A DNA stretch of 42,543 nt, from positions 1 to 42,543 of the forward strand of contig JAJDEP010000018.1 in the NCBI GenBank assembly GCA_029259715.1, written 5' to 3'. Both the position numbers and the translations under genes were made by a program. The notes under the pieces were generated by a model. The model ran no database searches and was not told the DNA's origin. It was given only the letters and a program-made list of their open reading frames with translations. This DNA is from Planctomycetota bacterium. GTDB taxonomy: Bacteria; Planctomycetota; B15-G4. This document shows positions 1-7,030 of this stretch, piece by piece. The stretch's first letter is position 1. Every line of letters begins with the position of its first letter.

Positions 1-21
1 TCGGGCGGCCTCTCTCTTGCT

Positions 22-49
22 CCCCCCCCCCCCCCCCCCCCCCCCCCCC
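22..49. repeat. 28-base poly-C run
   Basis: An uninterrupted run of 28 C residues (G on the minus strand) lies about 35 bases beyond the 3' end of tRNA-Phe. It is preceded by a short pyrimidine stretch of CT repeats. No gene spans it. Runs this long are unstable in replication and in sequencing, so its exact length should not be trusted; it may also mark an assembly junction. Confidence 0.9.
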
Positions 50-82
50 GACCCTCGTGTCTGCACAAGACACCATGATTCG

Positions 83-158
83 TGGTGGGCAGACCCGGAT
101 TCGAACCGGGGACACCTGCATTTTCAATGCAGTGCTCTACCAACTGAGCTATCCGCCC
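83..158 (-). tRNA. tRNA-Phe (anticodon GAA)
   Basis: The minus strand folds into a 76-nt cloverleaf. The acceptor arm GGGCGGA pairs with TCTGCCC (one G-U). The D arm holds AGCTCAGTTGGTAGAGC, the anticodon arm CTGCA-TTGAAAA-TGCAG gives anticodon GAA, and the T arm contains GGTTCGAATCC. The 3' CCA is encoded in the DNA (positions 83-85). It lies downstream of the coiled-coil gene on the same strand, about 150 bases away. No strong promoter was seen immediately upstream. Confidence 0.97.
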
Positions 159-280
159 GGCGCGCCCGAGAGCGCGACGATCCGGCCAGTTTGCTCCATG
201 ACGGCCGCATCGATCAAGGGGCGCCGGCCCGCCGAAGCCGCCCCGGCCTCTGCCGTGCCGCCTCGTCCGGCGTCGCCCAG

Positions 281-316
281 CCCCCCACGGTCACATGCCC
301 CCCCACGGTCACATGC
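281..316. repeat. exact 18-bp tandem duplication at a gene end
   Basis: The 18-mer CCCCCCACGGTCACATGC occurs twice back to back (281-298 and 299-316). The second copy contains the final Met codon and TGA stop of the coiled-coil gene on the minus strand, so the end of that gene has been duplicated just past the stop. It is one of several tandem repeats here with a period divisible by three. Confidence 0.9.
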
Positions 317-3300
317 TGTCGGGGATGTCGAACTCCTCGTCGGGCACGAGGGCGTCGGCCGGCAGCAGGTCGTCCTCGCCGCCGGTCGGGCGCCGGATCT
401 CCTCGAAGATGGCGCGGGATGCCTGCTCGGCGTCATCGAGGGCGCGGGTGGACTCATCCAGCTCCTGCTGGATGCGACGCCGCTCCTCGATGGCGCCCTC
501 GCTGATCTGCCGCTGGAACGACAGGGCCGCCGCCATCATGTCGCCGGCCTCCTTGACCTTCTGCTGCGCCGACTCGCGATCCTCGTTGATCTTCTCGAGG
601 ATCTCGGCCTGGGCCTGCTGGGCCTCGCGCAGCCGGGTCTTCGTCTCGCGCAGCGCGTCCTCGGCCTCGATGCGCCGCGCGCGGGTGCGGGCCTCGAACG
701 CCAGGCGCTCCTCAATCTCCTGACGGCGACGCTTCTCGGCCGACGCCAGACGGCGCAGGGTCTCGCGGCCCAGCGTCTCATGCTCGGCCAACTCGTCCCG
801 GGCGGCCACGAGGGCTTCGCGCGCCTTGCGCGCCTGGGCCATGTTCTCCTCGGCTGTCTCGCGCGCCTCCGCGGTCTGATCGTCGAGCTCCTTGAGCTCG
901 AGCCGCGAGGCGTTGCCGCGCTCGACGAGGTCATCGAGCTCGTCGCGCAGCTCCACGGTGCGTTGTTCCAGGGCGTCCCGCTGCTCGGTGAGCCGCTTGA
1001 TGCGCGCGCTCGCCTCCGACGCCGCCTCGGCGGTGCGGTCCTTGAGGTCGGAGATCTCGGACTCGAGGTCGTCGCGCTCGTCGCGCAACCGCTCGGCCTC
1101 CTCGGACGCTCGTGACACCAGGCTCTCGTGGGCCTTGCGCGTCTGCTCGAGCACGCCGGTCAGGTCCTTGACCCGCTTCTCGGTGTCGGCGAGCTGGCCC
1201 GTCGACTGCACCAGGCGGTCCTCGGCCTGGGTCGCCTGGGCCTGGATCTGCTCGAGATCGCCGCGCACCTGGTCGGTCTCGTGGCGCAGCTCGGCCTCGC
1301 GGCTCTGCAGGTTGGCCACCGACTCGTCGAGCCGCGAGCGCTGCTTGCCGAGGTCGTCGACGGCCGACTCGTGCTCGGCCTTCTCCTCGAGCAACGCGCC
1401 CACCGCCTCCTCGAGGTCGGACTTGCGCACGGCCAGGCGCTCGGTCTCCTCGCGGGAACGGTTGACCAGCTCGGCCTGCACGCGCCGGGTCTCCTCGAGC
1501 TCCTCGGCGGCCCGATCGGCCCCCTCCCGGGTGGCCTCGTAGTCGGCCGAGGCCGCCTCCAACTCACCGGTCACCTGGGTGCGGCGCTCGGTGAGCTCAG
1601 ACAGGTCGGCTTCGATCTCGGCCCGGCGGGACGTCCATCCCTCAACGGCGTTCTCGTGAGCGGCCCGCTCCTCCGCGAGGCGCACGTCCCGCTCGGCCCG
1701 CTCGGAGGCCTCGCGCTCGCGGGCGTTCTCGACCTCCCGCTCGATCTGTTCGAGGGCCACCGACAGCTCGCGCAGCCGGCTCTGGGCCGAAGAGTGGTCG
1801 GTGCGCGCGTCCTCGATGGCGTGCAGCACCTCCTCGCGATCGGTCTGCAGCGTCGACAGCTCCTCCTGCAGCTTGTTGCGCAGGGCCTCGCCGGTGGCGC
1901 GTTCGTCGCTGAGGTTGGCGAGCTGACCGTTGAGCGAATCGATGCGATCGCGCAAGCCGCCCACTTCCTCCTCGAGGCGTTCGCCGTCGGAGGTGAGCTC
2001 GGTGTTGCGCTCGCGCAGGTGCGCGTGCTCGTCCTTGATGGACGCCAGCTCGGCGCGGCGCTCCTCGACCAGGGCGTTGGCCTCGGCCACCTTGGCGTCG
2101 ACCTTCTCGTTCGCGACCAGTAGGCGAGCCTCCGCAGCATCGCGGCGTGACTCGGCCTCGACCGCCGTGGTGGTGGCCTCGCGGTTGCGGGCCTCGGCGC
2201 TCTCGGCCTCGCGCTTGAGCTCTGCCACCCGGTCCTGCAACTGCAGGACGCCGGCCTCGAGCTTCTCGGACTCGTCGCGGGCCCGATCCGAACGCCCGGT
2301 GGCGTCGTGCACCATGGACACGGCGTTGGCCAGGGCCTCCTCCGCCTCGTGGCGGTCGGCCTCGATGCGGGCCAGCTCCTTGCGCGCGGTCTCCTGACGC
2401 GTATCGAGGTCGGCCAGCTCGCGCGAGCGCAACTCGGCATCGGCGCGCGCCGTGCGCAGCTCGTCGTCGACGACGGTCAATTCCTCGCGCCGCTCGGCCA
2501 GGGTGTTGTCGGCATTCGCCACGCCCCGACCCAGGTCGTGGACTTCGCTCTCGAGCGCCGTCACGGCCTGCTTGAGATCGGCGGCGCGGCGCTCGGCCAC
2601 CTGCCGCTCGGACTCGAGGTCCTGGGTCTGCGACACGGCCCGGTCGGCGCGCTCCTCGGCCTCGTGCTGACGGGCCTCGGCGCCGGCGGCCTGCCGCTCG
2701 GCATCGCGCAAGCGCAGGTCCATGGCGCTCAGGGCCTGCTCGAGCTCGGCGCGGCGCTGCTCGTCCTTGCGACGTTCGTTGGTGATGGCGGCCGAGGTGG
2801 CCTCCGCTGTCGCCCGTTGCGTGTCGGCTTCCTCGCGCAGTGACGCGACCTCGTCGCGCAGCTCGCGGGCCTGGGCCTGCAGCGTCTCCAGCTCGTCGTG
2901 GCGCTCGGCCACCAGCTGCTCGGACCGACCCTGACGCTCCTCGGCGCCACCGATGGCGACCTCGAGATCGGCCAGGCGGGTGGCCGCTGAACTGAGGGCC
3001 GCCTCGGCGTCGTCCCGGCGGGATTCGCTTTCATCGCGGGCTGAAGCGGCCTTCTCGGCCGTGATGCGGGCCTCTTCGGCCGACGCCTCCATCTCCTCGC
3101 GGCGGGCCTTGGCCTCGCGATAGCGGGCGATGACCTCCTTGGTCTGCTCGACCCGGCCGCGCAGCTTGGCCTCGGTCTCCTCGATCTCGATGCGCACGGC
3201 GCTGAGCCGCTCGTCGGCCTCGCGCAGGGACGCCTGTCGACGCTCGGCCTCCTCGGTGGCGGCGCGCTCGGTCTCTTCCGCCTTGCTCGCCCGCACCTCG

Positions 3301-4334
3301 ACAGCGGACACCCGCTCCTCGGCGAAGCGGCGCCGGTCCTCGGCATCGGCGGCCTGCTGTTCGGCGATGCGCAACTGCTCGGAGAGTTCGGCGACCTCGC
3401 GCTCGAGCTCGCCGCGCCGGTTGGTCTGCGCTTCCAACGCGTGCTCTTCGGCGTGCACCTTTCCGGTCAGGTCCGCCAGTCGCTGCTGCGACGCGCCGAC
3501 CTGATCGGCCAGCGCCGCGGCGTCGGCCGTCGCCTGCTCGATCTGCTCGAGTTGATCGGCCGCGCCCGACACCGCCGCCACGGCGGCTTCGCGTCGCGCC
3601 TCGGCCTGCTCCTGCGCCACGACCAACTCGGCCAGGCGCTGCTTGGCCGTGCGGTACTTGGCGATGGCGCCCTTGGCCTGCTCGACGCTCTTCTCCAGCT
3701 TGAAGTCGGCGTCGGTGACGTTGCTGCTCAGGTTGCGCGCGCGGTCCTCGAGCTCGGCGATCGAGGCGACCACCTCGGCGTGATGGGCTTCGGCCGCCCG
3801 GATCTCCTCGTCGAACTCGGCGGCCCGCGACTCGGCGTCCGCGGCGCCCTGCTCGGCCGCCTCGCGACGCGCCTGGGCGTCGTCGGCGTCGCTCTTGATC
3901 TGCTCGAGCCGACGCTCGGCCGCGAAGAAGCGCTCCTCGGCGTCGGCTTCCGTCGTGTCGGGCCCGGCCACCGCATCCGCCGGCTCAGTGTCGTGGCCCG
4001 TGTCCGTCGCCTCATCGGAAGCGGCGTCGGGGGCTGCGTCGGTGGCCGCGTGCGACTCCTCTGCATGGGCCGCGTCGGCCGGCCGCTCGGTGTCGGCTGC
4101 GCTCTCGGTCGGCGTGTTCGTCGCGGCGTCTGCCGGAGTTGTGCCTGCCCGAGCGGTGCTTGCCGTGGCGGCGCTCTCCGCAGCGGCCGACGACTCGGCC
4201 GGCTCATCGGCGTCCGCGAAGACGACGCGGAAGGCCTCGCCGCAGGCCGCGCACTTGGCGCGTCGGCCCGCGTAACTCTCAGGAACCTTGTAGGTCTTGT
4301 TGCAATGCGTACAGGCCGTGGTGCGAGACGCCAT
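309..4334 (-). CDS. giant zinc-ribbon coiled-coil protein
   Basis: The product is 1341 residues. The N-terminus carries a treble Cys pattern C8-x2-C11 and C28-x2-C31, typical of the short MJ0042-type zinc ribbon. Residues about 45-135 are an Ala/Glu/Asp/Thr-rich disordered linker. Residues about 136-1310 are almost unbroken charged heptads rich in Glu, Ala, Arg and Leu with hardly any Pro: one very long coiled coil. The last 30 residues are acidic and extended. No signal peptide or membrane segment is visible, so it should be cytoplasmic. The ATG at 4334 has a GGAGG ribosome site 11 bases upstream. Its own promoter lies at 4460-4489. Family function is unknown; a scaffold, cytoskeletal or chromosome-organising role is inference only. 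SMC is excluded because there are no Walker motifs or hinge. Confidence 0.9.
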   Translation of the reverse strand: MASRTTACTHCNKTYKVPESYAGRRAKCAACGEAFRVVFADADEPAESSAAAESAATASTARAGTTPADAATNTPTESAADTERPADAAHAEESHAATDAAPDAASDEATDTGHDTEPADAVAGPDTTEADAEERFFAAERRLEQIKSDADDAQARREAAEQGAADAESRAAEFDEEIRAAEAHHAEVVASIAELEDRARNLSSNVTDADFKLEKSVEQAKGAIAKYRTAKQRLAELVVAQEQAEARREAAVAAVSGAADQLEQIEQATADAAALADQVGASQQRLADLTGKVHAEEHALEAQTNRRGELEREVAELSEQLRIAEQQAADAEDRRRFAEERVSAVEVRASKAEETERAATEEAERRQASLREADERLSAVRIEIEETEAKLRGRVEQTKEVIARYREAKARREEMEASAEEARITAEKAASARDESESRRDDAEAALSSAATRLADLEVAIGGAEERQGRSEQLVAERHDELETLQAQARELRDEVASLREEADTQRATAEATSAAITNERRKDEQRRAELEQALSAMDLRLRDAERQAAGAEARQHEAEERADRAVSQTQDLESERQVAERRAADLKQAVTALESEVHDLGRGVANADNTLAERREELTVVDDELRTARADAELRSRELADLDTRQETARKELARIEADRHEAEEALANAVSMVHDATGRSDRARDESEKLEAGVLQLQDRVAELKREAESAEARNREATTTAVEAESRRDAAEARLLVANEKVDAKVAEANALVEERRAELASIKDEHAHLRERNTELTSDGERLEEEVGGLRDRIDSLNGQLANLSDERATGEALRNKLQEELSTLQTDREEVLHAIEDARTDHSSAQSRLRELSVALEQIEREVENAREREASERAERDVRLAEERAAHENAVEGWTSRRAEIEADLSELTERRTQVTGELEAASADYEATREGADRAAEELEETRRVQAELVNRSREETERLAVRKSDLEEAVGALLEEKAEHESAVDDLGKQRSRLDESVANLQSREAELRHETDQVRGDLEQIQAQATQAEDRLVQSTGQLADTEKRVKDLTGVLEQTRKAHESLVSRASEEAERLRDERDDLESEISDLKDRTAEAASEASARIKRLTEQRDALEQRTVELRDELDDLVERGNASRLELKELDDQTAEARETAEENMAQARKAREALVAARDELAEHETLGRETLRRLASAEKRRRQEIEERLAFEARTRARRIEAEDALRETKTRLREAQQAQAEILEKINEDRESAQQKVKEAGDMMAAALSFQRQISEGAIEERRRIQQELDESTRALDDAEQASRAIFEEIRRPTGGEDDLLPADALVPDEEFDIPDSM

Positions 4335-4459
4335 CTCTCTTCACTCCTCCCGAGATGCGCCGGGCTCGTACGGAGAGTTCCGCGCGGCGGCCGTCGACGC
4401 GACCCCACGGGCCGCATCGCCTCCCGATCACCACTGCGGCGAACCGTGACGCAGCGCCC

Positions 4460-4489
4460 ATCATAGAGCAGGAGGGCGCGTCCTGTCGC
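4460..4489 (-). promoter_or_regulatory. promoter of the coiled-coil gene
   Basis: On the minus strand TATGAT (4460-4465) is preceded at 18 bases by GCGACA (4484-4489), matching a sigma-70-like promoter in five of six positions at -10 and four of six at -35. It lies in the 169-base gap between the LeuC-like gene and the coiled-coil gene and would give a leader of about 120 nt. TATGAT recurs as the likely -10 of other genes in this window. Confidence 0.5.
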
Positions 4490-4503
4490 GGGGGTGGCGC
4501 GCC

Positions 4504-5820
4504 TCAGGAAAGCGCCGCGCCGCGGCGGGGCATGCGCATCACCACCTCGGGCGCTTGCACACAGCCGGCGACGGACGCGCAGGCCGCCACGAGGGGCGAG
4601 GCCAGCCCGGCCGAGCGGTCGGTGGGCAAGGTGGACAACCGCCACACGCCGTCGGGTGGTGGTCCCGGTTCGGTCCCCGTCGGCAGCACCACGGCGCCGG
4701 CGCGGACGAGGTCGGCCAGCAGTCCCTCGTGCAGGGCGTGGATCAGCACGCGTTGGCTCGCAGGCACCACCAGGAGGCGCACGGACGCCACCGCGTTGCG
4801 CTCACGCAGCACCTCGGCGGCCGCCCGCAGGGCGTCCAGGGCGCCCGCGATGATCACCTCGCCCGCGGTCCCGGGGCGCCGCCAGGCTGGGTGTTCGAAT
4901 TGTGGATCGTCGGTCGCCGCCACCTGCGCGGACGGCCCCGAGAGCCCCCCCACGGCCACCCCCGGCGCGACGCGCGCGGCGGCCAGGCGCAGGATCGCTT
5001 CGGCGGGTTCGACCTCCGGCGCTGCGTCGGCCCTCGTGCCCGAATCCCCGCCCTCAGCCCCGACCGTGCTCCCGGAGGGGCCCTCCGGGGCGGCCACCGC
5101 CGCCACGGGTTCCGGCCTCCGGGCCGCCAACCACGTCGCCGTGCGGCGGTCGGGCGCCATGAGGCTGGCCTGCCCGGCCGCCGCGAGGGTGGCGCACAGG
5201 GCCCACCGCTCGGGCAGGTCCATGGCCGTCACGGTATCGCCGCCGAGTTCGAGGATGCCGCCGGTCGGGCCGCCGGTCGCCTTGATCAGCGCCAACGCCA
5301 GATCGAAGGGCGCGACCCACCGGGCGGGGCGGCCCGTGAGCTCGACGCGCCGGGTGGCGGGGACGGTGACGGTCATGGGTTTGCCGCGCAGGACGTTCGA
5401 CACCTCGACCGGGTCGACCTTCAACGCCAGAGCGCCCAGAGCACCCAGAGCCCCGACGTCGGCGCGCATGCCGGCGACGATGTCGTCGCTGCCCACCAGG
5501 CCTTCGTCGACGGCCACCACCGACGGCGTTCCCGCGTGGGACGCCACGGGCGTGAACGGCAACTGGTGCTTCTCGACGAACCGGGCGATGCGCCGTTGCC
5601 CGGCGCTGAGCGGCGTCGCCCGCGGCACGAGCACCAACCGCGGGGGATTCTTCACGTGGGCCCGCCCCAACCGCGCGTGGGCCTCGATCACCGCCTCGGC
5701 ATCGTCCTCGCCGAGCACGATGCGGTCAGGATAGACCGTGACCTCGAACCCGGGGGCGATGCGGCGTCGGTGGTGCTCGCGAGCGTGGGCCCGCAGCACC
5801 GCTTCGACGCGCGCGGTCAA
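4504..5820 (-). CDS. degenerate LeuC/aconitase-like protein without Fe-S ligands
   Basis: A 438-residue protein. Stretches 88-230 and 315-425 follow the 3-isopropylmalate dehydratase large subunit: the DEGLV...GALGA segment, VELTG-x4-WVAPFDLALALI, the DxxERWALCATLAAAG region, RLLVVPASQRVLIHALHEGL and LASPLVAA. The three cluster cysteines are gone: the GADSHTC site reads GMRADVG (117-123), the GSCTNGR site reads AGALDAL (325-331), and the PTCGPCLGG site reads PTGTEPGPP (380-388). Hydro-lyase activity is therefore very unlikely (family knowledge). A Gly/Ala/Asp-rich insert fills about 235-275. The start is TTG, overlapping the TGA of the upstream dehydrogenase gene as TTGA; no nearby ATG exists. 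A scaffold or regulatory role for the neighbouring enzymes is inference. Confidence 0.8.
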   Translation of the reverse strand: MTARVEAVLRAHAREHHRRRIAPGFEVTVYPDRIVLGEDDAEAVIEAHARLGRAHVKNPPRLVLVPRATPLSAGQRRIARFVEKHQLPFTPVASHAGTPSVVAVDEGLVGSDDIVAGMRADVGALGALGALALKVDPVEVSNVLRGKPMTVTVPATRRVELTGRPARWVAPFDLALALIKATGGPTGGILELGGDTVTAMDLPERWALCATLAAAGQASLMAPDRRTATWLAARRPEPVAAVAAPEGPSGSTVGAEGGDSGTRADAAPEVEPAEAILRLAAARVAPGVAVGGLSGPSAQVAATDDPQFEHPAWRRPGTAGEVIIAGALDALRAAAEVLRERNAVASVRLLVVPASQRVLIHALHEGLLADLVRAGAVVLPTGTEPGPPPDGVWRLSTLPTDRSAGLASPLVAACASVAGCVQAPEVVMRMPRRGAALS

Positions 5821-6899
5821 CCCGCGAGGGCCTCGGCCACCAGGTCGCCGATCTCGTGGGTCTTCTGCACACCCGCCGAGAGGGACTTGATCGCGTTGTC
5901 CTGGATCAGCCGCGCCACCTGCGCCTCGATGGACGCTGCCGACTCACCGTGCCCGAGGTGATCGAGCATCATCGAGACGGCCATGATGGACGCGACGGGG
6001 TTGGCCACGTCCTGGCCCGTGTACTTGGGCGCGGAACCATGGATCGGCTCGAACAGCGACACCTGGCCCGGGTGGATGTTGCCCGAAGCGGCGATCCCCA
6101 AGCCCCCCTGCAACATGGCGCCGATGTCCGTGATGATGTCACCGAACAGATTGGTCGTGACAGCAACGTCGAACCACTCGGGGTTCTTGAGCATCCACAT
6201 GCAGGCGGCGTCGATGTAGGCGTGGTCGCGCTCGATGTCGGGATAGTCGGCGCCCACCTCCTCGAAGGTGCGCGTCCACAGGTCCTGGGCGCGGACGGCG
6301 TTGGCCTTGTCGACCATGAGCAGCTTCTTGCTGCGGTTGCGCTTGCGCGCGAGGTCGAAGGCGTAGCGGATGACCCGCTCGGTGCCCTTGCGCGTGTAGC
6401 GCATGGGCTGCTGGGCCACCTCGTCGGGCGTGCCCTTCGCGCTGAACTCCGCGGATGCCGTGTAGGCGTCCTCGGTGTTCTCGCGCACGAAGACCATGTC
6501 GATGTCGGCCGGGCCCTTGTCTTTCAGCGGGCACAGGCGGGCGTCGTAGAGCTTGACCGGGCGCAGGTTCACGAACAGGTCGAGACCCACGCGCAGGCGC
6601 ATGATCACGCCGTGCTCGACGTGCCCCACCGGAGCGCGCGGATCGCCGATGGCGCCGAGCAGCACCGCGTCCATGCCTTCGATCTCGGCGAAGGCCGAGT
6701 CGGGCAGGGTCTCGCCGCCGTCGGTGCCGCCCGTCTTCAGCCAGTGATCGGTGCCGAAGGGGTAGACCACCTTCTCGAAGTGCAGGCCGTCGCGTTCGGC
6801 GACGACGTCGAGCACCTTCAGCGCCTCGCACATGACCTCGGGGCCGATGCCGTCGCCGCCGATGACGGCGATCTTGTGGGTCTTGTCCGCGGTGCTCAT
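5817..6899 (-). CDS. isocitrate/isopropylmalate-type decarboxylating dehydrogenase
   Basis: A 360-residue NAD(P)-dependent beta-decarboxylating dehydrogenase, full length for the family. It begins with the IAVIGGDGIGPEV nucleotide/substrate motif, then MRLRVGLDLFVNLRPVKL (the substrate-binding Arg block), VRENTEDAY, a KANA Lys region, and NLFGDIITDIGAMLQGGLG with the metal-binding Asp residues, followed by EPIHGSAP. The RENTE motif is more like isocitrate, homoisocitrate or tartrate dehydrogenases than classical LeuB (which has REL-TGG), so the substrate is open. The ATG has GAGGAG seven bases upstream and overlaps the TGA of the micro-ORF before it. Beside the aconitase-family gene it would catalyse the oxidative decarboxylation that follows the isomerase step. 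Confidence 0.9.
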   Translation of the reverse strand: MSTADKTHKIAVIGGDGIGPEVMCEALKVLDVVAERDGLHFEKVVYPFGTDHWLKTGGTDGGETLPDSAFAEIEGMDAVLLGAIGDPRAPVGHVEHGVIMRLRVGLDLFVNLRPVKLYDARLCPLKDKGPADIDMVFVRENTEDAYTASAEFSAKGTPDEVAQQPMRYTRKGTERVIRYAFDLARKRNRSKKLLMVDKANAVRAQDLWTRTFEEVGADYPDIERDHAYIDAACMWMLKNPEWFDVAVTTNLFGDIITDIGAMLQGGLGIAASGNIHPGQVSLFEPIHGSAPKYTGQDVANPVASIMAVSMMLDHLGHGESAASIEAQVARLIQDNAIKSLSAGVQKTHEIGDLVAEALAG

Positions 6900-7030
6900 C
6901 GTCCCGCTCCTCTGGTGGGGATGCTGCCCGTCGTCGTGCCCGTCGTCGTGCCCGTCGTCGTGAGCGTCGTCGTGAGCGTCTTCGTGAACGTCGGCGCAAT
7001 CGTCGGCGCAATCATCGGCGCGTTGGTCAT
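6896..7030 (-). CDS. 44-residue Thr-rich repeat micro-ORF between two overlaps
   Basis: The ATG overlaps the TGA of the hydro-lyase gene (ATGA, 7027-7030), and its TGA overlaps the ATG of the dehydrogenase gene (ATGA, 6896-6899). The product begins MTNAPMIAPTIAPTFTKT, continues as TTTL/TTTG tetrapeptides and ends SIPTRGAGR. The body is a 12-base tandem repeat. Its end also supplies the GAGGAG ribosome site of the dehydrogenase. Either it makes a real small Thr-rich peptide, or it is an open frame kept so that ribosomes run from one enzyme gene into the next. No homologue is recognised, and no signal peptide is evident. Confidence 0.45.
   Translation of the reverse strand: MTNAPMIAPTIAPTFTKTLTTTLTTTGTTTGTTTGSIPTRGAGR
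6927..7022. repeat. 12-bp tandem repeat, eight units, graded divergence
   Basis: Eight consecutive 12-base units. Three units next to the dehydrogenase are identical (CCCGTCGTCGTG on the plus strand). The following units change step by step (AGCGTCGTCGTG, AGCGTCTTCGTG, AACGTCGGCGCA, ATCGTCGGCGCA, ATCATCGGCGCG) toward the hydro-lyase gene. The period keeps the micro-ORF frame open. The gradient suggests that new copies are added at the dehydrogenase side. Confidence 0.9.

Noticed and set aside
6927..7022. Possible CRISPR array or integron-like repeat
   Set aside because: Units are directly contiguous 12-mers with no spacers, palindrome or cas genes.
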